Assembly: GCA_012184525.1 (NCBI GenBank)
Contig: WOFQ01000049.1
Location: forward strand, 186,001 to 250,000
Direction: 5' to 3'
From: Xenoacremonium recifei
Lineage: Eukaryota; Ascomycota; Sordariomycetes; Hypocreales; Nectriaceae
DNA: 64,000 nucleotides
The first letter of the stretch is position 1, and each line of letters begins with the position of its first letter. Position numbers and translations under genes: made by a program. The notes under the pieces were generated by a model, which ran no database searches, was not told where the DNA came from, and saw only the letters and a list, made by a program, of their open reading frames with translations. Below are positions 21,693-30,523 of this stretch, one piece after another.

Positions 21693-22743
21693 TTAGCGCT
21701 CTGGTAGTGGACATCTTCCACAGGCCAGAATTAGCAGCAAAATTTATTACGAGCTTATCGAACCTAAACAGTTAGTTACTGCAAGAAAGTGATTTGGGGA
21801 GTTGACCTTTCTTTCTTGCCGTTCAGACCTCAGGCAAGAGTATATCACCCTCATCCAACAACGCTTCGACAAGAACAGGAAGCACTACTATAGCCTACTT
21901 TAGAAGGGGGATTGGCCGACGCTTTCTACAAAATTAATATAATCAATAATATACCCAGGCGGCTCCCGATCCCCAGACACAGATCTGGGTAAGATTATTA
22001 TCTGCTTTGAGTCGATCTATACATCATCAACACTCAACTGCCTTATCCCTCGCTCTATGTCAGAACATTTACTACCTGTGCCTAAAACTTTTAGTGATAC
22101 TCTTAGAATTTCTCTAATATTAAAATAAATTATTAATAATAAATTAATAATTTTGTTTTTATTTTGTCGCATTGGAATGTCTATGCGTATGTATGATATT
22201 TGCTGAGCCTTCGAGAACGGCAGTTCGGTCCACCTCGAATTTGAAATGAACCGGATAATCCCAGATGTGTAAAATTCCTGCCTGAGGTATTAGATCTTAT
22301 AATAAGGGCTCAAGTTTTGACCTTTGTGCTATTTATACAGTTAATACCTTTCAGTACTATAGAGTACTTCTATCTATAGCCAGTCAAAACAGTTCCAGTA
22401 TATATTATGCGATAGTGCATGCTGTTTTGGCTGGACAATTTTCTGCAAGGTACTCATTATACCCGGCCTTACCGTGTGCAACTTAGCACGAATGGTTGTT
22501 TAGGGGAATATTTTTAGCCTCCTGCGCTGGGGGTGAATGTCATCAAGGAAGGCCATGATTAGGCCACATCATCAAAGGGCGACATTCATTCCAAGGGACG
22601 CGTCCTTTACTGCAATACCACGGGCGCCCCTTGAGCTGGTTTGGTCTTTGCACTCGTTTAGCGTAGAGACTGAAGAATAAACTCAAATCATAGAGGGAGA
22701 TCAAGTGTTCGAAGGCTCCTCGACTTGATAATTCCCGGCTTAA
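21693..22743. other. Gene-free region with inverted repeats
   Basis: About 1 kb without a gene. Two hairpin-capable inverted repeats are present: GCAAGAAAG at 21781-21789 with CTTTCTTGC at 21811-21819, and a 13-bp pair at 22380-22392 and 22422-22434 (12 of 13 paired). A short AT-rich run occurs at 22080-22160. Possibly further transposon debris. Confidence 0.45.
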
Positions 22744-24261
22744 TTAGTGCAATATATTATTGAGCAATGCTGCTTGACTCATTATTCTGTCACCTCTCAG
22801 AGCTGCTATACGTGCGCTCCTCCTTGTTTTGGGCTGGTTCCGCAGCCCAGACGGAGCTTGCCTCTTCGGGGGCTGATCAATTACCTGTTGTCTAGTGTTC
22901 TTCTCCAAGACGCACTTTTGTCGCCCAGGCTTCTTTAGTTCTGACGCTGTCTGGTCCTTTCGGCCGTCCCGAGCTGGCACATTGGCCTCGGCGGTGTCGT
23001 GAAGAGCGCGTTTCCTGCCTCTGCGGACTGGTTGCAGCTCAAGCCTGGCGGTAGATCTATGTGTGGATGAGGGAGCCTTCGACGGATGTGGCGTTGAGTG
23101 CAAGTGGTGCGAATTGTGCGAGTGGTGCGAGGGTGTCTTGCTGTTCTTGTGCTTGGACGAAATAGGTGACTTGGGCTGGTAAACAGGCTGTGGTTCGACG
23201 ACTTCGTAGTCGTCCTCGTCCTCGTACGCATGCGTCGTATCCAGAGGATCGAGGTCGGGTACAGACAGAGGCAGAACTCCTTCGGCGATGGGATGGAGGC
23301 TGTCACGGGGTCGCCTCCAGTAATCCTTGAGTCCGTCCCTGAGTGCATAGGACTCTTCCCTTGCAAGGTCCTGGGCGTTTCTGAGTTGCTTCCGGCCCTC
23401 CTTGTATTCTTGGTGGGAATCCACGAGGGTTAGCGACTTGATGGGGTACTGGTGGTACTCGAGCGTGCTGTCCTCCGTCTCGGCTGCGTAATGTGCGAAG
23501 AGGTTGAGGTTGCGGCCATCTGTGGTGAATGTTGTGACTTTTGCGTGACCAGCGAGGTATGGTTTCTTCACGGCATCGAGGGCCTGGTTTCTGGTGTAGA
23601 CCAGCGCCGCGCCATCGTAGGCGGCTTGCATTCTCGCTTCCTCCATGTCTTTTCCGGATCCCTTCCACTCTCCGGCCACATGCGGCAGTGTCAAGGAATG
23701 GGGGTCATCCTTATATAGAACGGCGCCGCAGATGCGCTCATCGACCGGGAACGGGAGGTATTCCTCCATCTCAAGGCCCTCAACGAAGTCGGGCTGCGGA
23801 GCAGAGAGGCCATTGTTGAACCCGACGTCTTTTGGAAGGCCTGTAAATGCCTGTTTGAAGGCTTGGTCGTAGCCACTGGGATATTCCTTCAACAGCCTCG
23901 CGCTCGTCTTGACCACCATAGTCGCTTCGTTCTTGGCTCTCTTGACTTGACCAACATAGTCATCGTACGCTGACTTGGTGGGCGAAGGCGTTTCTCGAGA
24001 CCTGGCGAGTCGTTTGCGGAGATGCTCGAGATTCTGGGGCGGCTTCGAGCTGCGATGGTCCAGGATTCCATTTTTCCGGGCTTGGATAGCAAACCGGGAC
24101 GTTGTTGTCGATGTAGTCCCAGTCGACTTGGAGTCGTCTGTGGGGTCTGAAAGTTTCATTTTCTTCCTGGCCATCTTGTCGAATAGGGCCAAGTTCTTCC
24201 GTGTCAATCGCGCTGGCTTTGTCCATACTTCAGCTTGCTCGAGCTCCGGGGATGGAAGCAT
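22744..24261 (-). CDS. PD-(D/E)XK-like protein A, divergent pair
   Basis: Single-exon frame, 505 residues. The N-terminal 120 residues are basic and probably disordered. The central part holds P157-D158, then G-E198-W-K200-G, then Q212-A-A-Y-D-G-A; this order matches the Asp...Glu-x-Lys...Gln core of PD-(D/E)XK nuclease-like folds. Further on are L-F-A-H-Y and R-N-A-Q-D-L-A motifs shared with the divergent neighbour at 24645-25963. After about residue 335 the chain is acidic, then rich in Ser, His and basic residues (H-S-H-N-S-H-H-L-H-S), ending in a basic tail that could bind nucleic acid or direct nuclear import. Fungal genomes hold large families of uncharacterised proteins of this type, many annotated only with a DUF. 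Nuclease activity is not established; the fold assignment is inference from motif spacing. Confidence 0.75.
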   Translation of the reverse strand: MLPSPELEQAEVWTKPARLTRKNLALFDKMARKKMKLSDPTDDSKSTGTTSTTTSRFAIQARKNGILDHRSSKPPQNLEHLRKRLARSRETPSPTKSAYDDYVGQVKRAKNEATMVVKTSARLLKEYPSGYDQAFKQAFTGLPKDVGFNNGLSAPQPDFVEGLEMEEYLPFPVDERICGAVLYKDDPHSLTLPHVAGEWKGSGKDMEEARMQAAYDGAALVYTRNQALDAVKKPYLAGHAKVTTFTTDGRNLNLFAHYAAETEDSTLEYHQYPIKSLTLVDSHQEYKEGRKQLRNAQDLAREESYALRDGLKDYWRRPRDSLHPIAEGVLPLSVPDLDPLDTTHAYEDEDDYEVVEPQPVYQPKSPISSKHKNSKTPSHHSHNSHHLHSTPHPSKAPSSTHRSTARLELQPVRRGRKRALHDTAEANVPARDGRKDQTASELKKPGRQKCVLEKNTRQQVIDQPPKRQAPSGLRNQPKTRRSARIAALRGDRIMSQAALLNNILH

Positions 24262-24644
24262 TACAACGCGGAGTTGAAAGTGGAAATGGCTCTTAAAGCT
24301 TTAACAGTCGATTCTTGGATTTTATGTGAAAGGAATATGTTGAAACCGCTTCTTCTGGAGCTGAAATCGGAGTGTTCAAAGAGTCTTTGTGTATCAATTC
24401 GAAGGGGTGCTTCGTGCGTGTGCATCCCGCCTCATAATTAAAGAGCACGAGCTTGAAGTATAAAGAAAGCTACTCTTTGCAGTCTGCCGCCAACAAGCAA
24501 AAACATAACAAACACCTTCTTTAAACTGGCAATACCCGCAACGGCAAGCTCAAACGCGGCTCCAAAGAGCGACGTCGCGACGATTTCCGTATATTTTATA
24601 CGCCCTAGAAGTCCTGCGCTTGATCTCGTTGCTTTCTCTTCGTC
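24262..24644. promoter_or_regulatory. Bidirectional promoter of the PD-(D/E)XK-like pair
   Basis: A 383-bp spacer between divergent start codons, so both genes probably share regulatory DNA. It contains one copy (24363-24392) of a 30-nt direct repeat whose other copy lies beyond the plus-strand gene. No other element recognised. Confidence 0.45.
24363..24392 (+). repeat. 30-nt direct repeat, copy 1
   Basis: Matches 26072-26101 at 26 of 30 positions. All four differences are transitions. The core AGTGTTCAAAGAG is identical. The two copies flank the gene at 24645-25963 in the same orientation, 1709 bp apart. Confidence 0.6.
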
Positions 24645-25963
24645 ATGACAAGACTACAGAATACCAAGCGACCATTGCCCGACAAAACCTCCCCAACGGC
24701 CATCCTCAGTCGAGTGAAAAGGGGCGAGACCAGAAGCGAAAGCGAGCTCGAAGCTTGGGCATCCTGGGAATACCCTCCTGAGTTCTGGGACAGATTGTCC
24801 AAGGTCGAACTGACGCCCAGGGCCTTGCGAGAGCTCGACAGACGGAAGCGTGCTCGCTGCGCCCGTCCATCTCCTCTGTCTGACTCGGACAAACTCATCC
24901 TCCCACGCACGACAATAATCTCTGCAGCCCTTGCTCGGTTCTCGAGACAAGGCGGTCCCGACTTGAGGGCACTGAGAGGGGTAAGATGGCCGCTCTCTGT
25001 GTGAGTCCTGAATTTAACAAACAAATTTAGTATCCCAACTCATTTCCTCACGTCGCCATGAAAACAGGCCAGCCGCTGCGAACAGAAGGGGCCGTCTTGA
25101 CAGTAGACTCTACCCTTTCCTCCTCAAAAAATAAGACGCGAAAACCACCAGCCTATGACCGCGAGTTCTGTCAACATCTGACAGACCATAATATCTACGA
25201 GACTTACTCTTCGCAACGGCCAGATTTGACCGAAGTCATGGCTGCCCTGGCGGTTCGACGGCCGTCACTCTCCCTGTCCGACTTCTCGAAAACTACATTC
25301 AAAACCTTGCAACAGGAAGATGAGCGAGCCAAAGATGAAGCAGACTTGTTGGATTATGTGATGCCCATTATCCTAGGCTCGACGCGCATTCATGCATCTG
25401 CCAAGAACACAGTCTTCGGAAACCTCGAGCATCTTACAGACGGCACGATAGCGGCTGCTAAGCCCGACATTTACTACGGAGCAGACCCCGAGCAGCTCTC
25501 CCGTTCTATCCGCCGCGAGCTAGGCCCCTATCTTGTCCCGTCAACTACGCACGACAAGCCACTAGTGCCTAACCTGTTCATAGAGGCCAAAGGTCCCAAC
25601 GGTAGTCTATCTGTGGCGATGCGCCAAGCTCGCTATGATGGAGCTATTGGGGCTCGCGGGATGCACCGTCTGCAGAACTACGGCAAAGAGGAGGAGAAGG
25701 AGGTTGAGTACGACAATTACGCGTATACTTTCAGCTCGATATACCACGGCGGCGTGCTTAAGCTCTATGCCCACCACCTCACAGCACCAATTACTAAGGG
25801 AGGCCGTCCTGGATACCATATGACCTTAATCAATGGCTGGTACCTGACGGGTAGCACTGATATGTGCCTGCAAGGATTAACAGCATTCAGAAATGCCCGG
25901 GACTTGGCAAAACGATATCGAGATAAGTTTATCCAGGCGGCAAACGAGAAGAGGGAAGCATAG
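24645..25963 (+). CDS. PD-(D/E)XK-like protein B, divergent pair
   Basis: Proposed exons 24645-24980 and 25031-25963; the 50-nt intron (GTAAGA donor, TTTAG acceptor) keeps phase and gives 422 residues. The N-terminal part contains W-E-Y-P-P-E-F-W-D-R-L-S, then a disordered stretch. The conserved part has A-K-P257-D258-I-Y-Y-G-A, L-F-I-E297-A-K299-G, M-R-Q311-A-R-Y-D-G-A, then L-Y-A-H-H and R-N-A-R-D-L-A. D-to-E spacing is 39 and E-to-Q spacing 14, against 40 and 14 in the divergent protein A, so the two are clearly homologous. The motif set fits a PD-(D/E)XK nuclease-like fold with apparently intact acidic and lysine residues. Function unknown; roles in DNA transactions, transposon control or genetic conflict are possible but unproven. 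Confidence 0.78.
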
Positions 25964-26071
25964 TCACGCAGATATTAGTAGCAGCGTGTAAATACGACGA
26001 AGTTTTGCTTGTTTTCAATGTAAGAGCTAGGGCTATATCCCGTTGCGAGCTACAGAGGAGTACCAATTCGG

Positions 26072-26101
26072 GAAATTGAAGTGTTCAAAGAGCCTCTGTG
26101 T
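26072..26101 (+). repeat. 30-nt direct repeat, copy 2
   Basis: Second copy of the repeat at 24363-24392, located just downstream of the PD-(D/E)XK-like gene B and before the lipase 3' end. Four transitions separate the copies. Confidence 0.6.
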
Positions 26102-26225
26102 CTCTAGATGGGTGCATCCATGCGTGAGGCTTGGGCTCTTTGCTGGACTGCAAGAACAAAGGAGGCTATACATCCAAATCCGACGTCAGAGGCTCGATAG
26201 ACATAACAACACATATCCGCCATCA

Positions 26226-28410
26226 TCACTCCTCTGCTTCTCTCCGCGCCGGATCCAAACTCGACTTCTTCACCACCCTCTTCTTTTTCCGCGGCGTCGC
26301 CGGCTCCCGCTCAGCCCCCTCCTCCGCCACCGCCGTCGACGTCCCAGCACTCCTCGCGCTGCCGGTGCTATCACGCCGAACCTTCTTCTTAATCTTCTTC
26401 ACTGGTTTCGGGGATGCATCACCGCTGCCAACCTCTGCTCCTCCATCCCGCGGCTCTGCTTCCATGGACCGTGCTGTGCGAGCCACCTCGGCCGGCGAGG
26501 GGGGCGTGGCTTCTTCTTCCTTCTGCTGCGGCGGCTTAGTTTCGGGCTCTTGTTTTGGAGGCTCTTCGAGTGAGGTGTGTTCTGGCGGAGGGTGCTCGAT
26601 CAGATTCTCGCGTGCCTTGTGAGGCAGCGGCTGCGGAGGGGGTGAGGGAGCCAGCTTGGTCCCGTCGTTACTTGCTGCCAGAGTTGAAGCCTCGCTCTCA
26701 CTGCCGCGTTGGAACTGCCCATAAGCGTAGCCTGACCCTATCAGACTCTCCTGTCGGACGATGTAATACTTGTCATACTCCTCCTTCGAGTGTGCTGCAT
26801 CCGTGAAGCTGTCTAGCGCGTCAAACACATGTTGAAAGACCTGTGCGTCCACATCCCTTGCCCAGAGGAAGTCGAGATGTTCGTAATGCGGGATCTCCGT
26901 CGCGACCGTCTGTGGCGGAAGCTCCCGAAGCATAGCCTTGATATCTACCAAAGAATCGCTGCCACCGTAGACTAGGACGACCGGCGTCTTGATGTTCCGA
27001 GTCGGGTACTTGGCCACCTTGGAATACTTGTTCGACGTGCGGATGCTCATGGGCTGGTGTATATCATCATCGTACATCTGAAAACACTTGTTGCGTATGA
27101 TTTGGAACCAATGAACCACGCTCTTCGTGCTGGTGAACGAATACAGGTGTGGGTACGCTGCCAGCTTTTGGCTCGTCGCGATGTTCTTGGTCCGCCAGTT
27201 GAACAAGAAAGATAGCCCCATATCGATTAGCTGGGTGAAGATGGGAGGATACAGTATAGTCTCCCACATTGTCGCCGAGCTCAGAATCGACCGTCGGCCA
27301 AATAGCAGGAACAAGACCTGGGGCGACGCCTTCACCAGGGAGTCGACGATGCCGTTCGAGAGGCCAGCCGGCGACATGGCCGGCGCCAACGCGATGAAGA
27401 CATTGACTTGGTTGTTGAGCTTGGGGTGAATGGCCAGCGTCGCGAAGGCCTGGGCCGTCCCTTGAGAGAAGCCGATGTAAGACAGGCTCTCCTGTTGTGT
27501 CGCCTCCAAGATGTACGTGATGCTGTCGGGGATGTCATGGAACGCAAACTCGTCCATCGAGAAGTCCCAAAACTGGACCGAGTTTGGCGACTGGTGAATT
27601 GACTTTTTCGAGTATTTGTTTCCGCGATTGTTTCCCAGCTGTGAGGTCAGCTCCTATACTCTCGTAGGTGCTCCCACATCGACTTACCCAAACGTCAAAC
27701 CCTCTCTCCACGAGCTCAAACGGCAGGCATCGCTGTGCATCCGTGAGGCAAACCCAGACCTCCGAGTTCATCAGCAGTCCATGGTGCAGATACGCAACCC
27801 GCTTCTTCATGCTGGCAGGCCCCGCGTTGACCTTCTGTCCCTCCTCGCCCTTCCGCCATTGTAGTCGATGCAGTCCTAGGAGATAGCCATCCTTGGTCTG
27901 CACAATATGCTCCTCCGCCTCGTATCCAAAGATTCGGCAGAGTTCGACGAAATCGGAGGCGTCTCGAATGGAAGTCGATATCGCTGGAAGCGTCGTCACA
28001 TGTCAGCTCGTCATCGCCCGTGTCGCAAGTCCAATAACACATACATTTCCGTCTGTTTTCTGCCCTCTTCTGCGCTGGTGTCGAAAATCGATCGAATATT
28101 CGTCGCGACGCTCGGTAGAATAACGACACGAGGAACGGGGCTGGGAGCTGTTAGCTGGGTCGGCCCCTGACCAGACCGCCATGATAGATCCCATGACATA
28201 CGCAGTGCCAACGTCAGCACTCGGATAAAAGCCTCGAAGCCGACAAGGACAAACGATCCCACGAGGGCAAAATACTCGATGCTGCCCTGTCAGTCAGCTC
28301 TATGCGTTCAGCGCATCCTGCGCCAGCTCTGCGACTCTCGAGGTCCGAGCATGTGCGAAAGGGGCCCGCCGAACTCACGGATGTAATCGTCCAAGAAAGG
28401 GGACCGGCAT
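26226..28410 (-). CDS. Steryl ester / triacylglycerol lipase (Tgl1/Yeh family)
   Basis: Alpha/beta hydrolase that cleaves steryl esters or triacylglycerols on lipid droplets or membranes. Proposed exons: 28410-28379, 28281-28202, 28140-28045, 27983-27688, 27638-26226 (638 residues). The first exon is only 32 nt; joining gives M-P-V-P-F-L-G-R-L-H-P followed by a hydrophobic membrane stretch to about residue 45. The ab-hydrolase-associated lipase region follows (D-A-S-D-F-V-E-L-C...G-Y-E-A-E-E-H-I-V-Q-T-K-D-G-Y). The nucleophile elbow is G-F-S226-Q-G. Likely acid and base are D396 in Y-G-G-S-D-S and H422 in H-Y-E-H-L-D-F-L-W. Oxyanion-side H-H-G and L-G-N-N-R-G motifs are present. The last about 150 residues are a low-complexity, Pro/Glu- then Lys/Arg-rich tail absent from yeast Tgl1. 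The 5' exon structure is the least certain part. Confidence 0.85.
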
Positions 28411-28805
28411 TGCGACGCGATTCCGAGATGATCGGAACCTTGTATTAGTTCGTGGGAATCTCGTCGAGGTCCGTCATTGGGAGAATCCGCGCCTTTGTAG
28501 TCGTGGTCTTGGTTGCAATGTCCAAGCTGGAGGGGGGAAAGTTAGTGGATTAGGAGGGCGATCGATCGGTGATGTCACATGCAATTCTTAGAGCTCAGAC
28601 TGGTTGCGCGACGAATCATGACCTCAGAAACCCACCCACGGCGGGACGAAATAAAGTGTTCTAGAACGCGATGACAGCACGACCGTTGAGTTTGACTATA
28701 GAAGAAGGCTGAAGCCGCGTTACGTGCTCTTTTATCATGTGAAACTGGCTTTGATCGAGATGCCTTGCACTGTGTCTCTGAAGCAGATTGCCTAATCCGG
28801 AATAG

Positions 28806-28985
28806 TCGACCGGCGAGCCTTCACAGCGAATCTCGACCGGCAGAAATCAGAGATTCGGCCACAGTAGCTGCACGTCTCCCGAAACTGGCATGGTCGACCG
28901 GTAGCGCCTTGAGCCACACCTCGACCGGCAGAGCTCAACAGCAGAACTCGACCGGCAAGATTTTGAAGCGAGACTTGACCGGCAG
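28806..28985 (+). repeat. Degenerate 27-bp periodic array (TCGACCGGCAG core)
   Basis: The core TCGACCGG (or close variant) starts at 28806, 28833, 28894, 28921, 28948 and 28975. Consecutive steps are 27, 61, 27, 27 and 27 bp. Sequence between cores is diverged. Next to it GGCCCAGACAGG is repeated (about 28987-29012). It looks like an old minisatellite; a 9-codon period would also fit a protein repeat, but no convincing gene covers it. Confidence 0.55.
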
Positions 28986-29058
28986 ACAGGCCCAGACAGG
29001 CCCAGACAGGGCACCCCAGGCACTCTCGGACGGGTAGTCACATAAGCGAGCGAGCTCG

Positions 29059-29665
29059 GGTTACACGATTGCAGGCCCTTTTGTGACTGCAGGTTACACA
29101 GAAACCTGGGGAATTGTAATTTGGGGTTACACGAGAGCGACGCGCATGACGGGCCGCCTCCCCGAGCTACCCTGCAGATAACAATGCTTCACAAAATCTA
29201 CTCCTAACTACAAAATACAACCACACAACGGACCAAGGATCAGTCCCTGGTCCAGGCAGATGATTTCTTAGTCAGACACAGACCAGCCGTTGAATTTGAG
29301 TTCAGTTTGGTTCGCGCGCTCACAGCCCCGATTGACAGGCGGGGCGCACACCCGCATCGCATCGTATTTCATCGACCGCCGGCACCTCAGGCGGATCGAT
29401 CGTCGCTGGTTTCCATAGGGCTGAGGCGGGGAAGCTCGCAACGACTTCAAATGATCTGATGGCACTGGGGACTTCATTTCGCAGTCGCGACTTTTTTTTT
29501 CATCAATTAAGTGTGGACAACGAGACCAGAGTCTTGCTGGGCTCCGGCAGGATGATTCTAAATTTGGAAATTGTAATTTGGGGTTACACAAAAACGGAGA
29601 TATCGCCTTAGTCAGCGAATCTCAGGTTACACGATTGCAGTCTCTTTTGTAATTTGGGGTTACAC
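29059..29665 (+). repeat. Dispersed GGTTACAC-containing repeats
   Basis: GGTTACAC occurs six times in one orientation, at 29059, 29092, 29125, 29582, 29625 and 29658. Larger identical units are seen: GGTTACACGATTGCAG at 29059 and 29625, and a 21-nt unit ending TAATTTGGGGTTACAC at 29112-29132 and 29569-29589, with a third copy of its last 19 nt ending at 29665. Unit order differs between the two clusters, so this is not a simple tandem duplication. Confidence 0.6.
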
Positions 29666-30069
29666 AAATGCTGTTCCTTTTGTAATTTGAATTTCTCCGT
29701 CCCTCCTCTCCGAAACGCTTACATGATTGGCTCGGATACGATGCACCTCGCGGCGCATCATTCAACAGCTTGCTGCGCTTCTCTCAAGCAGAGTATCTTG
29801 TTGAAAAGTGAGCGTAAGAGGCGAGAAACTGTCCTGAAATATGCACATAGGCATCCGAACAATAGAGCCAGCCGATACTTGGAGTCTGCCCGCTTTCCAT
29901 TCCAGCGCCTTGATTCCCCACGCGCCACAGCCCGAGCCACACCCACTTGAGCGTCCAACCAATCAGAGCCCCGCCGCATAAGCTTGGACGAAGCCTCGCT
30001 CAACTTTTTGGTTCCGGCCTTGCCTCGAGTATCACCTGAGTCCAAGTCAACGTCTACCTCACCCACAAG

Positions 30070-30523
30070 ATGCCCAGCTCATGTCGAGAACTCCGTCAGT
30101 TCTTTAATTCCTATACTTGGCCTTCCCGACGCCCTGCTAACATTTTCAGGCGAGGCACTCGCACAATGCCTCCAAGAATCGGACTGTGTCATGGTCGACC
30201 GCAACCGCGCCGCCGACTGCCTCCGCGAACCGCTCGTTGATACGCTCCCGACCAAGTGCAAACAGCTCAAGAAGGGCTTCGGCGACTGCAAACGCGGACT
30301 GGTGGACATGCGTAAACGATTTCGCGGCAACATGCCCGTGACGTACCGCACCATGGAGCAGGCCGAGGAGGGCAAGGGATACCAGCTGTACGCGGGGCGG
30401 CCAGCGTTTGCGGGCGGTGTGCGGCAGACGGACGGGAACGAGCCGATTCCGAAAGATTGGCGGGATATTGAGAACGAGACGTATCAACAGCAGCAACAGC
30501 AACAGCAACCGCAAAGCAAATAA
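30070..30523 (+). CDS. PET191: Cytochrome c oxidase assembly factor COA5 / Pet191
   Basis: Small protein of the mitochondrial intermembrane space needed for cytochrome c oxidase assembly. Proposed exons 30070-30094 and 30150-30523 (132 residues). The 25-nt first exon supplies M-P-S-S-C-R-E-L, and the intron carries a GCTAAC branch site. All six family cysteines are present: C5-x9-C15, C21-x10-C32 and C45-x9-C55, followed by D-C-K-R-G-L-V-D-M-R-K-R-F-R-G-N. This matches yeast Pet191 closely. The C-terminus extends beyond the yeast protein and ends in a short polyglutamine tract. A frame open from 29984 would give a non-matching N-terminus and lose C5, so splicing is preferred. Confidence 0.92.

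Larger units (their letters stand above)
28411..30069. other. Gene-free region with short repeats
   Basis: About 1.65 kb between the lipase and COA5 genes. No coding sequence supported. It holds a 27-bp periodic array (28806-28985) and a set of GGTTACAC-containing repeats (29059-29665), listed separately. A run of nine T occurs at about 29490. Confidence 0.5.

Noticed and set aside
1..22743. Secondary-metabolite gene cluster
   Set aside because: Regulators and transporters are present, but no polyketide synthase, peptide synthetase, terpene cyclase or P450 is visible.
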